DNA of 64,000 nucleotides from Paracoccus yeei ATCC BAA-599 (GTDB taxonomy: Bacteria > Pseudomonadota > Alphaproteobacteria > Rhodobacterales > Rhodobacteraceae). The stretch is taken from contig NZ_JHWH01000024.1 of the NCBI RefSeq assembly GCF_000622145.1, positions 17,467-81,466 on the forward strand. The letters run 5' to 3'. Under the pieces are notes generated by a model. It made no database searches and was not told the origin of the DNA. It worked only from the letters and a program-made list of their open reading frames with translations. A program made the position numbers and the translations under genes. Of the stretch, positions 8,256 through 16,452 are shown one piece after another (the first letter of the stretch is position 1; each line of letters begins with the position of its first letter).

Positions 8256-8605
8256 CGATGCGTTCCCAAGCCCTTGCCCTGGCCCTGGTGACCTTCGGCG
8301 GGACCGCCGCCGCCCAGCCGCCGGCGGTCAACGACTATCCGACCGACGCCCGGGCCGAATACGTCTTTGCCTGCATGGCGACCAACGGCCAGACCCAGGA
8401 CGCGCTGCGGCGCTGTTCCTGTTCGATCGACGCCATCGCCTCGATCCTGCCCTATGACCGCTATGTCTCGGCCGAGACGGTGCTGCGGATGCGCCAGGGC
8501 GCGGGCGAGCGCGCCGCCATGTTCCGCGGCGGCACGCCCGCGACCAGCGCCATCCTGGCCGACCTGCGCCGCGCCCAGGCCGAGGCCGAGATGCTGTGTT
8601 TCTGA
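8252..8605 (+). CDS. small secreted cysteine-containing hypothetical protein
   Basis: 117 residues from ATG 8252, which overlaps the previous stop; ATG 8258 is an alternative start. A signal peptide ends near AAA-QPPAVND. The mature part has four cysteines (FACMATN, RRCSCSID and the C-terminal MLCF), the spacing of a disulfide-stabilised small domain. The segment YVFACMATNGQTQDALRRCSCSID resembles helical periplasmic proteins found next to PQQ dehydrogenases, but a named family is not certain. It is the last gene of the plus-strand operon and is followed by a terminator. Confidence 0.65.
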   Translation: MTMRSQALALALVTFGGTAAAQPPAVNDYPTDARAEYVFACMATNGQTQDALRRCSCSIDAIASILPYDRYVSAETVLRMRQGAGERAAMFRGGTPATSAILADLRRAQAEAEMLCF

Positions 8606-8630
8606 CCCCCCGGCCAAGGCCGGACATGAA

Positions 8631-8656
8631 AAAGGCTGCCCCTAGGGGCAGCCTTT
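8631..8656. terminator. bidirectional intrinsic terminator between operon 1 and xoxF
   Basis: A perfect 12-bp stem (AAAGGCTGCCCC / GGGGCAGCCTTT) with a TA loop lies between two convergent transcription units. Read on the minus strand, the stem runs into five T residues, a classic terminator for xoxF. On the plus strand the tail is weaker. Confidence 0.85.
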
Positions 8657-8678
8657 CGTCTTGCAGGGATTGCGCCGA

Positions 8679-10484
8679 TCAGTCGGGCAGCTTGAACATC
8701 GTCAGCTGGCCGCCCAGGGCGGTATAATCCGACAGGGCCGCATAGCCGCCCACGGCGCCCAGGCCGTCGTTGGCATTGGTCAGGCCCGCCGCAAGGCCGA
8801 TGCCGGCCCAGCCGCCGATCCCGGACAGCACGCCCACATACTGCTTGCCGCCGTGTTCATAGGTGAAGACGTTGCCGATGATGCCCGAGGGGGTCTTGAA
8901 CCTGTAAAGCTCCTTGCCCGTCTCGGCGTCCACCGCCTTCAGATAGCCTTCCAGCGTGCCATAGAACACGATATCGCCCGCCGTCGCCATGGCGCCCGAC
9001 CAGACCGAGAACTGCTCGGGGAGCGACCACTTGATCTTGCCCTCGACCGCGTCCCAGGCAATGAAGTTGCCCATGCCGCCGTGGCTGTCGGGGGCCGGGA
9101 ACATGGACAGGGTCGCGCCGACATAGGGCTGGCCCGCCGCATAGCTGACGCGGAACGGTTCATAGTCCATGCAGACGTGGTTCGTCGGCACATAGAACAG
9201 GCCGGTCTTGGGCGAGTAGGTCGAGGGCTGCTGGTCCTTGGACCCCAGCGCCGCCGGGCAGACGCCGGTGGTGTTCACGTCCTCGCCGTTCTGTTCGGTC
9301 GAATATTCGGCGACCACCTGCGGCCGGCCGTACTGGTCCGAATTCGGGTCCATCTCGACATGCGTGGCCCAGTTGACGGCGGGGTCGTATTTCTCGGCCA
9401 CCAGCAGCTCGCCCGTCTCGCGGTCCAGCGTATAGCCGAAGCCGTTGCGGTCGAAGTTGACCAGCAGCTTGCGCATCTTGCCGTCGATTTCCTTGTCGAC
9501 CAGCAGGTTTTCGTTCACGCCGTCAAAGTCCCATTCGTCATGCGGCGTCTTCTGGTAGAACCACTTGGCCATGCCGGTGTCGGGATCGCGGGCCATGATC
9601 GTCATCGACCAGCGGTTGTCGCCCGGACGCTGGCTGGGGTTCCAGGTCGAGGGGTTACCGGTGCCGTAATAGATCAGGTTCAGCTCGGGGTCATAGGTGG
9701 TCCAGCCCCAGGTGGTGCCGCCGCCGATCTTCCACTGGTCGCCTTCCCAGGTCTTGAGCGAGCTGTCCTTGCCGATGGGCTTGCCCAGATGCGTGGTCTT
9801 TTCGGGATCGACCAGCATTTCTTCGTCCGGGCCGGTCGAATAGGCGCGCCAGACCATCTTGCCGTCGGCGATGTTGTAGGCGGTCAGGTGGCCGCGGACG
9901 CCGTATTCGCCGCCCGAGATGCCGACGATGACCTTGTCCCGGATCACGGTGACGGTGGCGGTGTTCGTCTCGCCCTTGGCGGGATCGCCGTTCACGACCG
10001 ACCATTTCACCTTGCCGGTCTTGGCATCCAGCGCCACCAGCGTGGTGTCGGCCTGGTGCAGGAAGATGGTGTCATCGGCATAGGCCAGGCCACGATAGAC
10101 GGTGTCGCAGCACATCACGCCGATCACGTCCGGGTTCTGTTCCGGGTGATAGCGCCACAGGATCTTGCCGTCGTTGTTCAGGTCCAGCGCGTAGACGATG
10201 TTCGGGAAGGGCGTGTGCAGATACATCACGTCGCCGATCACCAGCGGCGAGCCCTCGTGCCCGCGCAGCACCCCGGTCGAGAAGGTCCAGGCAACCTGCA
10301 GGTCGCCCACGTTGTCCTTGTTGATCTGATCCAGTTCCGAATAGCGGGTGCCGGCATAGTTGCCCAGCTGCATGACCCACTGCTTGGCATCGCTCTGACC
10401 GGCCATGACCGAATCGTTGGCGATTGCGGGTACGGCCACCGATACCGACAACGCGGCCAGCAGCCCGAAAATCCGCTTCTTCAT
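8679..10484 (-). CDS. xoxF: XoxF-type (lanthanide-dependent) PQQ methanol dehydrogenase
   Basis: 601 residues, periplasmic, with signal peptide ending at AIA-NDSVMA. It oxidises methanol (and probably other small alcohols) using PQQ. Visible features are the adjacent-cysteine disulfide VMCCDT, the metal-ligand Glu in [10 protein letters not shown], the Asn in GTGNPSTW, and the catalytic Asp in [10 protein letters not shown]. The second Asp two residues on (DxD) is the known marker of lanthanide-binding XoxF; MxaF has Ala there. ATG 10490 is in frame, but GGGGAGGAG is spaced 7 nt only from ATG 10484. The window contains no xoxG cytochrome or xoxJ neighbour. It lies downstream of a moxR/Bat operon on the same strand. 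Confidence 0.95.
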   Translation of the reverse strand: MKKRIFGLLAALSVSVAVPAIANDSVMAGQSDAKQWVMQLGNYAGTRYSELDQINKDNVGDLQVAWTFSTGVLRGHEGSPLVIGDVMYLHTPFPNIVYALDLNNDGKILWRYHPEQNPDVIGVMCCDTVYRGLAYADDTIFLHQADTTLVALDAKTGKVKWSVVNGDPAKGETNTATVTVIRDKVIVGISGGEYGVRGHLTAYNIADGKMVWRAYSTGPDEEMLVDPEKTTHLGKPIGKDSSLKTWEGDQWKIGGGTTWGWTTYDPELNLIYYGTGNPSTWNPSQRPGDNRWSMTIMARDPDTGMAKWFYQKTPHDEWDFDGVNENLLVDKEIDGKMRKLLVNFDRNGFGYTLDRETGELLVAEKYDPAVNWATHVEMDPNSDQYGRPQVVAEYSTEQNGEDVNTTGVCPAALGSKDQQPSTYSPKTGLFYVPTNHVCMDYEPFRVSYAAGQPYVGATLSMFPAPDSHGGMGNFIAWDAVEGKIKWSLPEQFSVWSGAMATAGDIVFYGTLEGYLKAVDAETGKELYRFKTPSGIIGNVFTYEHGGKQYVGVLSGIGGWAGIGLAAGLTNANDGLGAVGGYAALSDYTALGGQLTMFKLPD

Positions 10485-10566
10485 CGTCATTCTCCTCCCC
10501 TGAGAAACGATTGAGGCAGGAACCGGGCGTCATCGCCTCCGCCATATCGGCCCGGTTCTTATATAT

Positions 10567-10601
10567 GTTTTATAAAACGTTCAGTTGATCCGCCTTGTCA
10601 A
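10567..10601 (-). promoter_or_regulatory. xoxF: candidate xoxF promoter with AT-rich palindrome
   Basis: On the minus strand TTGACA (10601-10596) is followed 17-19 bp later by the AT-rich palindrome GTTTTATAAAAC (10578-10567), which contains -10-like TTTATA. It lies about 80 bp before the xoxF start in a 169-bp spacer after the BatD-like gene, so xoxF probably has its own promoter. The perfect palindrome overlapping the -10 could be a regulator site. Confidence 0.5.
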
Positions 10602-10653
10602 CGACAGGAACCCGCCCCTGAACAAAAGTATGAGGCCGGCCCTGCCCGCCGCC

Positions 10654-11766
10654 TCAGGGCGAAGGCCGCGCCGCGCGGGGGTCGTAGATTGCGCGTTCCA
10701 GCGCCGCCAGCCGATGCGCCGGCAGGCCGATGCGCCCGGCCAGGCGGCGCGCCGCCAGCAGGTCGCCCCGCGCCAGGGCCCGGCGATAGGCCAGCCGCAG
10801 CAGGGGCGACCAGCGGTCGCGGATGCGCCGCCACCCCGCCCCCACCCCGTCGGGCGCCAGCCGGACAGCAGCAATGCCCAAGCCCAGCAGCAGGCCCAGC
10901 ACCACGCTGCCCGCCAGTTCGGCGACCTGCCAGGCGCCCAGCCGCCCGGTCGGCACCTGGCCGGTATAGAAGCTGGCGTAGCCGATGGTCAGGGCCGGGA
11001 TGCGGGCGTTCTCGATCCGGCGGGTCTGGGTGTTGAACCAGGGAATGTCGACCGGCTCCAGCACCCCCGGCTCACCCGTGTGGGGGCGGAACTGCCAGGC
11101 CCAGACGGCTTCGGCCACGGGCCCCTCGGCGGTCAGGATCAGGTTGCGCTCGACCGGCTGGGCAAAGGTGATCAGCCAGTTCTCGGACACCACCGGACGG
11201 GGCGGCAGCTGCTCGGGCAAGGCGCCCAGCACGCGCAGCGTGACTCGGCGGGTCAGGATCTGGCCGTCGGCCAGCCGCGCCGGATCGGCCGAGAGGCTGT
11301 CGGTCAGCTCCAGCGCGCGGCCGGTGAAATGCCATCCCCGCTGGGCGGGAAACTCGCCCACCGACAGGGACAGGGGCTTGGCCTCGACCACCACGTCGCG
11401 GCGCTGGCTTTGCGTGTCGATGATGGTCAGCCGATGCCGGGCCGGGCCGAACTGCAGGGGACCGGCCCGCTTGGGCCAGATCGCCAGATGGCGCTCCATC
11501 ACGATCCAGCGCAGCCCGTCGATCATCTCCTCGTGCCAGTCGTCCGGGCCGGTCTGGATCCAGTCGAAACTGTCGTTTGGGGCGATTTCCAGCTTTTCGT
11601 TGGCGATCTTGCGATCGTAGACGGCGCGGATGACGACCGGAACCATCTCGCCAACGACGGGATGGGGGTTGCCCTGGGCGGTGATCGTCAGCCGCAGGTT
11701 GCCCTCGGCCCAGCCGCAGGCGGGGAACAGCGCCAGGGCCAGCAGGGTCAGGACCAGCCTTACCAA
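10654..11766 (-). CDS. BatD-like membrane protein of the moxR operon
   Basis: 370 residues from a TTG start (11766-11764) that overlaps the stop of the upstream TPR-like gene. AGAGGAGG sits at good distance and no ATG is available. A signal peptide (ending GWA-EG) precedes about 230 residues of beta-sandwich-like sequence (NLRLTITAQGNPHPVVGEMV...). One transmembrane segment follows near residue 290 (ELAGSVVLGLLLGLGIAAV), then a basic cytoplasmic tail. This order is typical of BatD/BatD-like proteins encoded with MoxR ATPases. It is the last gene of the seven-gene operon, directly upstream of xoxF. Confidence 0.75.
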   Translation of the reverse strand: MVRLVLTLLALALFPACGWAEGNLRLTITAQGNPHPVVGEMVPVVIRAVYDRKIANEKLEIAPNDSFDWIQTGPDDWHEEMIDGLRWIVMERHLAIWPKRAGPLQFGPARHRLTIIDTQSQRRDVVVEAKPLSLSVGEFPAQRGWHFTGRALELTDSLSADPARLADGQILTRRVTLRVLGALPEQLPPRPVVSENWLITFAQPVERNLILTAEGPVAEAVWAWQFRPHTGEPGVLEPVDIPWFNTQTRRIENARIPALTIGYASFYTGQVPTGRLGAWQVAELAGSVVLGLLLGLGIAAVRLAPDGVGAGWRRIRDRWSPLLRLAYRRALARGDLLAARRLAGRIGLPAHRLAALERAIYDPRAARPSP

Positions 11767-12359
11767 GGGTCGCCCTCCTCTCCGGTGGCAAGGCCCATGG
11801 CGATGCGGCGCTTCTGTTCGGCTTCGAGGCGCAGCCGCAGGAACTCGCCCGGGTTGTCGGGCAGGGTTTCCAGCCATTCGGCATCGGCGACCCGGCGGCC
11901 CTCGTCCAGCGGGCGGCCCAGCCGCTTGATCTCGTCGACCGGAGAGCCGCCGACGGCGGCAATCACCGTCACCGCGATGCGCCCGGCCGCATTGCCCTGG
12001 CCCATGGTGGGCGGGATCAGCGCGTTCACCACATTGCGGTTCTCGCGCGCCTGGCTGTCGGCGGGGTTGGCAAACAGCACGGCGTCGAAATAGTCGCGCG
12101 ACAGCGGCAGGTTTCCGGTCACCGCCAGCGACAGGCCCCGGTTGTAGGTCGATCCGCGCCCGGCTTCGCGGAACGCATCGTCCGCCCCCGCGTAATCGCC
12201 CGCCTGATACAGCGCCACGCCCCGGACGGCGGGGTCGTCCAGCATGATCGCGGCGAGGCCTGGCAGGCCCGCCGCAAGCGCCAGCTTGGTCCGGGCGTCG
12301 CCCCCGGCCAGGACCAGCGCGGCAAGACCCGCGCCGAACAGGGCGGCGGCCAGCCTCAT
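11760..12359 (-). CDS. MxaK/BatC-like TPR membrane protein
   Basis: 199 residues, start ATG 12359 overlapping the preceding stop. Two N-terminal hydrophobic segments (MRLAAALFGAGLAALVLAGG and KLALAAGLPGLAAIMLDD) are followed by TPR-like helices: GVALYQAGDYAGADDAFREAGR, then YNRGLSLAVTGNLPLSRDYFDAVL. This matches BatC and MxaK-type proteins, periplasmic TPR partners of VWA proteins in MoxR operons. In mxa clusters the equivalent gene is required for assembly of active methanol dehydrogenase; here the same role for XoxF is inferred. The gene sits between the second VWA gene and the BatD-like gene. Confidence 0.72.
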   Translation of the reverse strand: MRLAAALFGAGLAALVLAGGDARTKLALAAGLPGLAAIMLDDPAVRGVALYQAGDYAGADDAFREAGRGSTYNRGLSLAVTGNLPLSRDYFDAVLFANPADSQARENRNVVNALIPPTMGQGNAAGRIAVTVIAAVGGSPVDEIKRLGRPLDEGRRVADAEWLETLPDNPGEFLRLRLEAEQKRRIAMGLATGEEGDPW

Positions 12360-13285
12360 CGCCGCCTCCGGAACAGGGGCAGGATCGCCAGCATCGCCAG
12401 GGGCAGCAACCACGGGCCAAGGTCCAGAAAGCTATGCCCGGCGGTGTCGTCGCGCGCCAGCCGCGCGGTGCGGCGGGCGGCGATGCGGGCCATCAGGGCC
12501 GGCGGATCGGCGGCGGGCATGGCCTCGCCGCCGCCGGCGCGGGCCAGGTCGGCCACCGGGCCGGGCGCGGGCGGAGGCGCGCCCGCGGCCGCGGCGGGCA
12601 GGACCAGCGCCCAGACCCGGGCGCCGTCGCTGGCCAGACGCGCGGCCTCCTCGACGGCGCGGGGACGCACGCCGCCGCCGTCCGTCACCAGAACCAGGTC
12701 GGCGCCGCCCAGGCCCGGTCCGTCGCGGCCGCCGAACAGGTCGCGCGCCATCGACAGCGCGATGTCGGGACGGCTGCCCGCGACGGGCATGGTGTCGCGC
12801 GACAGGACCGCGATCAGGTCCGACAGGGTCGCCGCGTCCGAGGTGGGCGCCGAGGCCAGATAGGCGTCGCCCGCGTAAAGCATCAGCCCGACCGGGCGGC
12901 CCTGCGCCAGGGGCAGCAGCATCGCCGCCGCCGACCGCGCCTCGTCCAGCACGCGCTGGTCGCCGGCGACCGAGGGCGACAGGTCCATGGCCAGGATCAA
13001 CGGGTCCAGCGCGCGGTATTCGACCGCGCCGGGGCGCAGCACCGCCGGTCCCGACAGCGCCAGCACCAGCGCCAGCGCGGCCAGAAAGGGCAGCGCCACG
13101 TCGGGCGTGTGGCGGCCGTCCGTCAAAAGACCCAGGCGGCGCAGCGCAGGCATCAGCGCGGGGTCCAGGACCGCCGTCCATTCGCCCGCCGCGCGCCGCT
13201 GCCGCACCCAGGCCCAGGACAGCGCGATCAGCGGCAGCGCCGCCAGCCACCAGGGCCGCAGCAGGATCAGGCCGCCCAGCGTCAT
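12356..13285 (-). CDS. VWA-domain membrane protein (BatB/MxaL-like)
   Basis: 309 residues. N-terminal membrane segment LRPWWLAALPLIALSWAWV and a second one around LPFLAALALVLALSGPA, then a von Willebrand A domain with the complete metal-ion-dependent adhesion motif DLSPS (in LAMDLSPSVAG) and the later VTDGGG. A C-terminal membrane segment (FLDLGPWLLPLAMLAILPLF) ends in RRRR. It starts with ATGA overlap to the first VWA gene. Two VWA proteins in tandem are the core of Bat operons and correspond to MxaC and MxaL of methanol oxidation clusters. Confidence 0.82.
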   Translation of the reverse strand: MTLGGLILLRPWWLAALPLIALSWAWVRQRRAAGEWTAVLDPALMPALRRLGLLTDGRHTPDVALPFLAALALVLALSGPAVLRPGAVEYRALDPLILAMDLSPSVAGDQRVLDEARSAAAMLLPLAQGRPVGLMLYAGDAYLASAPTSDAATLSDLIAVLSRDTMPVAGSRPDIALSMARDLFGGRDGPGLGGADLVLVTDGGGVRPRAVEEAARLASDGARVWALVLPAAAAGAPPPAPGPVADLARAGGGEAMPAADPPALMARIAARRTARLARDDTAGHSFLDLGPWLLPLAMLAILPLFRRRR

Positions 13286-14223
13286 TCCCGCGTCCCCATG
13301 CCCCGCGCCAGGGCCAGGACCAGCGCCATGATCGCCGGCCAGATCCACAGCGCCCGCGCCTGCGCCACTGGCGGGCGCTCGGAAGGGTTCGGCTCGAGCC
13401 GGTCCAGCTCCTCGGCCATCGCGCGCAGATCGTCCATGCTGCGCACGCGGAAGGTCTGCCCGCCCGCCGCCCCGGCGATGGCCCGCAGCGTCGCCAGGTC
13501 CACCGCGTCACGGGCGGCCGGGCGGGACTCCAGGTCCTCGGGGCCCAGCGCGACGGTATGGATGCGGACGCCGCGCTCGGCCGCGAGCCGGGCGACCTGC
13601 GTCGCGTCGAGCAGCGCCGAGGTGTCGCGCCCGTCCGACAGAAGCACGATCACGTTCGAGCGCGAGGATTCCGCCAGCACCCGCCGGATCGCCAGACCGA
13701 GCCCGTCCGAGATGTTCGTGGAGCGCCCTGTCAGCCCGATCTGTGCATCCGCCAGCGCCAGCGCCACGGCCCGCAGGTCGTGGCTGAGCGGCGCGGCCAC
13801 ATAGGCGCGGTCGGCAAACAGGACCAGCCCGATCCGGTCCCCGGTGCGGGCGCGGATGAAACCCTCGGCCACCTGCTTGACGGCGTCGAGGCGGGTCACC
13901 GTCTGCCCCTCCAGCGCGAAATCGGGCGTCGCCATGCTGCCGGACATGTCCAGGGCGATGACGATGTTGCGCCCCGAGGCGCTGCGGTCGGGCACCATCT
14001 GGATGCGCTGCGGCTGTGCCAGGGCCAGGCACAGCCCCAGCCAGGCGCCCGCGACCAGGGCAAGCCCGCGCCAGCGCCGGGGCCCGGGCGCGGGGACCGC
14101 CAGCGCCGCGACGCCCTGCGGCAGCGCCATCGCCTGGGCGGTCGCCACGCGCGCCGGCCAAAGCCGCGCCAGCAGCGGCAGCGGCAGCAGCAGCATGGCC
14201 AGCGGCTGGGCCAGTTCGATCAC
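13282..14223 (-). CDS. VWA-domain membrane protein (BatA/MxaC-like)
   Basis: 313 residues from a GTG start (14223-14221) overlapping the previous stop codon. Membrane segments lie at the N-terminus (LAQPLAMLLLPLPLLARLW), near residue 55-70 and at the C-terminus (ALWIWPAIMALVLALA). The central VWA domain has a perfect metal-ion-dependent adhesion site, DMSGSM, a Thr in TGRSTNISDG and LLSDGRD. The predicted topology places the VWA domain in the periplasm. It is translationally coupled on both sides. Partner of the MoxR ATPase in a chaperone-like complex by family knowledge. Confidence 0.85.
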   Translation of the reverse strand: MIELAQPLAMLLLPLPLLARLWPARVATAQAMALPQGVAALAVPAPGPRRWRGLALVAGAWLGLCLALAQPQRIQMVPDRSASGRNIVIALDMSGSMATPDFALEGQTVTRLDAVKQVAEGFIRARTGDRIGLVLFADRAYVAAPLSHDLRAVALALADAQIGLTGRSTNISDGLGLAIRRVLAESSRSNVIVLLSDGRDTSALLDATQVARLAAERGVRIHTVALGPEDLESRPAARDAVDLATLRAIAGAAGGQTFRVRSMDDLRAMAEELDRLEPNPSERPPVAQARALWIWPAIMALVLALARGMGTRE

Positions 14224-14594
14224 CGCGCCGCCCTCCGCCGCCGCCGTTCTCGCGTGCCGGAACGGATCAGCGCCTCGACCGCGTCGGGGTCGCCCGGCTC
14301 GCCGCGATACAGCGCCCGGCGCTGGTCGGGCGGCAGGGCCCTGCCCTGTTCGGCCAGGATGCGGGCCAGCGCCAGCAGCCTGTCCGCCGGCGGCAGACCC
14401 GCGGCCAGCGCCAACCGGTGGGACAGGCGTGGCGGACGGGCGCGGCGGCGCAGCGCCGGCATGGCGATGGCCACCAGCAGCGCCGCCAGCATCAGGCCCA
14501 GCCCGGCGGCTGCCAGGAAATCGTCCCAGCCGGGTGCGGTGAACGGCGCGGGCAGGCGCGGCGGATGCAGGTCTGCGACGATGTCGGGGATCAT
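14220..14594 (-). CDS. DUF4381-like small membrane protein (MxaA/BatX position)
   Basis: 124 residues with a single membrane helix (AAAGLGLMLAALLVAIAMPAL) followed by a basic helical cytoplasmic part (LSHRLALAAGLPPADRLLALARILAEQ). Size, single membrane pass and location between DUF58 and VWA genes match DUF4381 proteins of MoxR operons. ATG 14594 overlaps the DUF58 stop and its own stop overlaps the GTG start of the next gene. Function unknown beyond membership in the complex. Confidence 0.72.
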   Translation of the reverse strand: MIPDIVADLHPPRLPAPFTAPGWDDFLAAAGLGLMLAALLVAIAMPALRRRARPPRLSHRLALAAGLPPADRLLALARILAEQGRALPPDQRRALYRGEPGDPDAVEALIRSGTRERRRRRAAR

Positions 14595-15478
14595 TCCGCG
14601 GCCTCGGGCTCGGCCGTGGTGGACAGGCGGCGGACCCGCAGCCCCGGCCGCGCCAGCCGCGCCGCGCGCGCCGCACGATCGGCCGGCAGGCCGGCGAAGC
14701 GGGCAAATGCCGCGCCCTCGGGCAAGGCATGGGGCAAGGCGTGGGCGGGGGGCGCGACCTCGAACGGGTCCTCGACCAGGATCAGTTGCAGGGGCCCGCG
14801 CGCGGCCAGGATGGCCAGCGCCGCGTCGAACCCCTCGCCCGGATCGTCCAGCGCGGTCGCCAGCACGATCCCCGCGCCGGGCGGCGCCTGACGGGCGGCG
14901 CGGACCAGATCGGCAGCCAGCGGCCTGACCGGCGCCGCCTTGCCATGCGCCGCCGCGCGTTCCGCCGCCGCCAGCGCCGCGGCATGGGCGCGCGCCAGGC
15001 ACGCCGTGACCATCGCCATGCCCCGGTGGCGCGGGCGCGGCGGCTGGCCGTCCGGGCCATCGTCGGTCAAGGCGACCACGCCGACCGCGCCGCCATGCAG
15101 CGACGCCTGCCAGCCCATCAGCGCCAGCACCTCGGCCGCCGCGACCGAGCGCAGCCGGCCCGCCGTGCCCCACAGCATCGGCCGGCGGAAATCCGCGATC
15201 AGCAGCAGGTTGCGCTCGCGGTCCTCGTGAAAGCTGCGCACCTGAAGGCTGCCGCTGCGGGCGGTCGCGGCGGCGTCGATGTGGCGCGGCTCGTCACCCT
15301 CGGCAAAGGGCCGGATCTCGCGGATCTCATGGCCTTGGCCGCGCCGGCGGGTGGCGGTCGTGCCGGGACGCTCGGCCAGGGCGGATGCCTCGCGCCCGGC
15401 GCGGGCCGCGCGCGGCTCGAGCGCCATCAGCCCCGCCACGCTGACGGCCGCGGGATCAGGCGCCCGCGCCCCTACCAC
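14591..15478 (-). CDS. DUF58-domain protein (MxaS-like)
   Basis: 295 residues from GTG 15478, which overlaps the moxR stop; an internal ATG at MALEPRAARAG is an alternative start about 17 residues later. It carries the DUF58 signature GHEIREIRPFAEGDEPRHIDAAATARSGSLQVRSFHEDRE and a VWA-like second half (VLATALDDP, LILVEDPFE). The metal site looks degenerate, with no clear DxSxS. DUF58 proteins pair with MoxR ATPases; MxaS in methanol dehydrogenase clusters is of this type. It is preceded by moxR and followed by the DUF4381-like gene, all overlapping. Confidence 0.85.
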   Translation of the reverse strand: MVGARAPDPAAVSVAGLMALEPRAARAGREASALAERPGTTATRRRGQGHEIREIRPFAEGDEPRHIDAAATARSGSLQVRSFHEDRERNLLLIADFRRPMLWGTAGRLRSVAAAEVLALMGWQASLHGGAVGVVALTDDGPDGQPPRPRHRGMAMVTACLARAHAAALAAAERAAAHGKAAPVRPLAADLVRAARQAPPGAGIVLATALDDPGEGFDAALAILAARGPLQLILVEDPFEVAPPAHALPHALPEGAAFARFAGLPADRAARAARLARPGLRVRRLSTTAEPEAAE

Positions 15479-16452
15479 GGCCGCACATGGTCCAGCAGCC
15501 GCGCCACCAGGTCGCGCGCGCCCAGCCCCTCGGACGTGGCGCGCCAGCTGGGGATCATCCGGTGGGACAACGCGTCGGCGGCCAGCGCCTCGACATCCTC
15601 GGGCAGGCCATAGTCGCGGCCCCGCAGCGCCGCCCGCGCCCGGACCGAGGCGGCCAGCGCCAGTGTCCCCCGGGGCGAGACCGGATGTTCCACAAGCCCC
15701 TCCAGCGGCGTCCCCTGCGCTTCGCGCGTTGCAACGACCAGCCGGACGATGAAGTCCTTCAGCGCCGGGGCCAGCGTCACCCGCGCGACCGCCGCGCGCG
15801 CGGCATGGATCGCCCCTGCCTCCAGCCTGTGCGCGGGCGGGACAGGGGGGGCGCGGTCCTCCTGCTCGACCAGATCCAGGATCGCGCGCTCCGCCTCGGC
15901 CCCCGGCAGGGACAGGTTCAGGTGCAGCAGAAAGCGGTCGAGCTGCGCCTCGGGCAGGGGAAAGGTGCCCTCGTGTTCGATCGAGTTCTGGGTGGCGACG
16001 ACCATGAACGGATCGGGCAGCTTCCGCGTCACCCCGCCGGCCGTCACCTGCGCCTCGGCCATCGCCTCGAGCAGCGCGGACTGGACCTTGGGCGGGGCGC
16101 GGTTGATTTCGTCGACCAGCACCAGTTCGTGAAACAGCGGCCCGGGCAGAAAGTCGAACCGCCCGCTGTCGGGGCGAAAGACCTGGGTGCCGGTCATGTC
16201 CGAGGGCATCAGGTCGGGCGTGCACTGGATGCGGGCGAAGCTGCCCGCCAGCCCCGCGGCCAGCCGCTTGACAGCCCGCGTCTTGGCCAGTCCCGGCGGC
16301 CCCTCGATCAGCACATGGCCGCCAGCGAGCAGCGCGATCGCCAGCCGCTCGACCAGATGTTCATGCCCGATCAGCCCGGTTGCGACCTGATCGGCAAGCG
16401 CTGCGACCGGGCCGAGGGCGTCGGCCGGCTCGATGGTCTGAATGTCCTCCAC
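15472..16452 (-). CDS. moxR: MoxR-family AAA+ ATPase
   Basis: 326 residues from GTG 16452, chosen because GGGGAGGAG lies 6 nt upstream; upstream in-frame sequence is not protein-like. Motifs are Walker A GPPGLAKT, Walker B LVLVDEINRAPPKVQSALLEAM, sensor-1 VVATQNSIEHEGTFPLPEAQLDRF and the MoxR-typical VSPRGTLALAASVRARA. MoxR ATPases act as chaperones with VWA proteins; MxaR is needed for metal insertion into methanol dehydrogenase. It is the first gene of the seven-gene operon running towards xoxF, and the region 16453-16871 before it should contain the operon promoter. Confidence 0.92.
   Translation of the reverse strand: MEDIQTIEPADALGPVAALADQVATGLIGHEHLVERLAIALLAGGHVLIEGPPGLAKTRAVKRLAAGLAGSFARIQCTPDLMPSDMTGTQVFRPDSGRFDFLPGPLFHELVLVDEINRAPPKVQSALLEAMAEAQVTAGGVTRKLPDPFMVVATQNSIEHEGTFPLPEAQLDRFLLHLNLSLPGAEAERAILDLVEQEDRAPPVPPAHRLEAGAIHAARAAVARVTLAPALKDFIVRLVVATREAQGTPLEGLVEHPVSPRGTLALAASVRARAALRGRDYGLPEDVEALAADALSHRMIPSWRATSEGLGARDLVARLLDHVRPW

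Noticed and set aside
8679..10484. MxaF (calcium) methanol dehydrogenase
   Set aside because: The extra Asp after the catalytic Asp (WDFD) marks XoxF; no mxaI, mxaJ or mxaG genes nearby.
8661..10514. 617-codon open frame antisense to xoxF
   Set aside because: Composition follows the complementary strand of a clear XoxF coding sequence; no domains or proper start. GC-rich third positions keep antisense frames open.
12244..14928. 894-codon open frame antisense to the VWA genes
   Set aside because: Repetitive Arg/Pro/Ala-rich translation, antisense to well-supported VWA and DUF proteins.
10654..16452. Naming the operon mxaRSACKLD
   Set aside because: Gene order (VWA, VWA, TPR, BatD-like) and the presence of a BatD-like protein fit Bat operons better; the mxa link is by function and position only.
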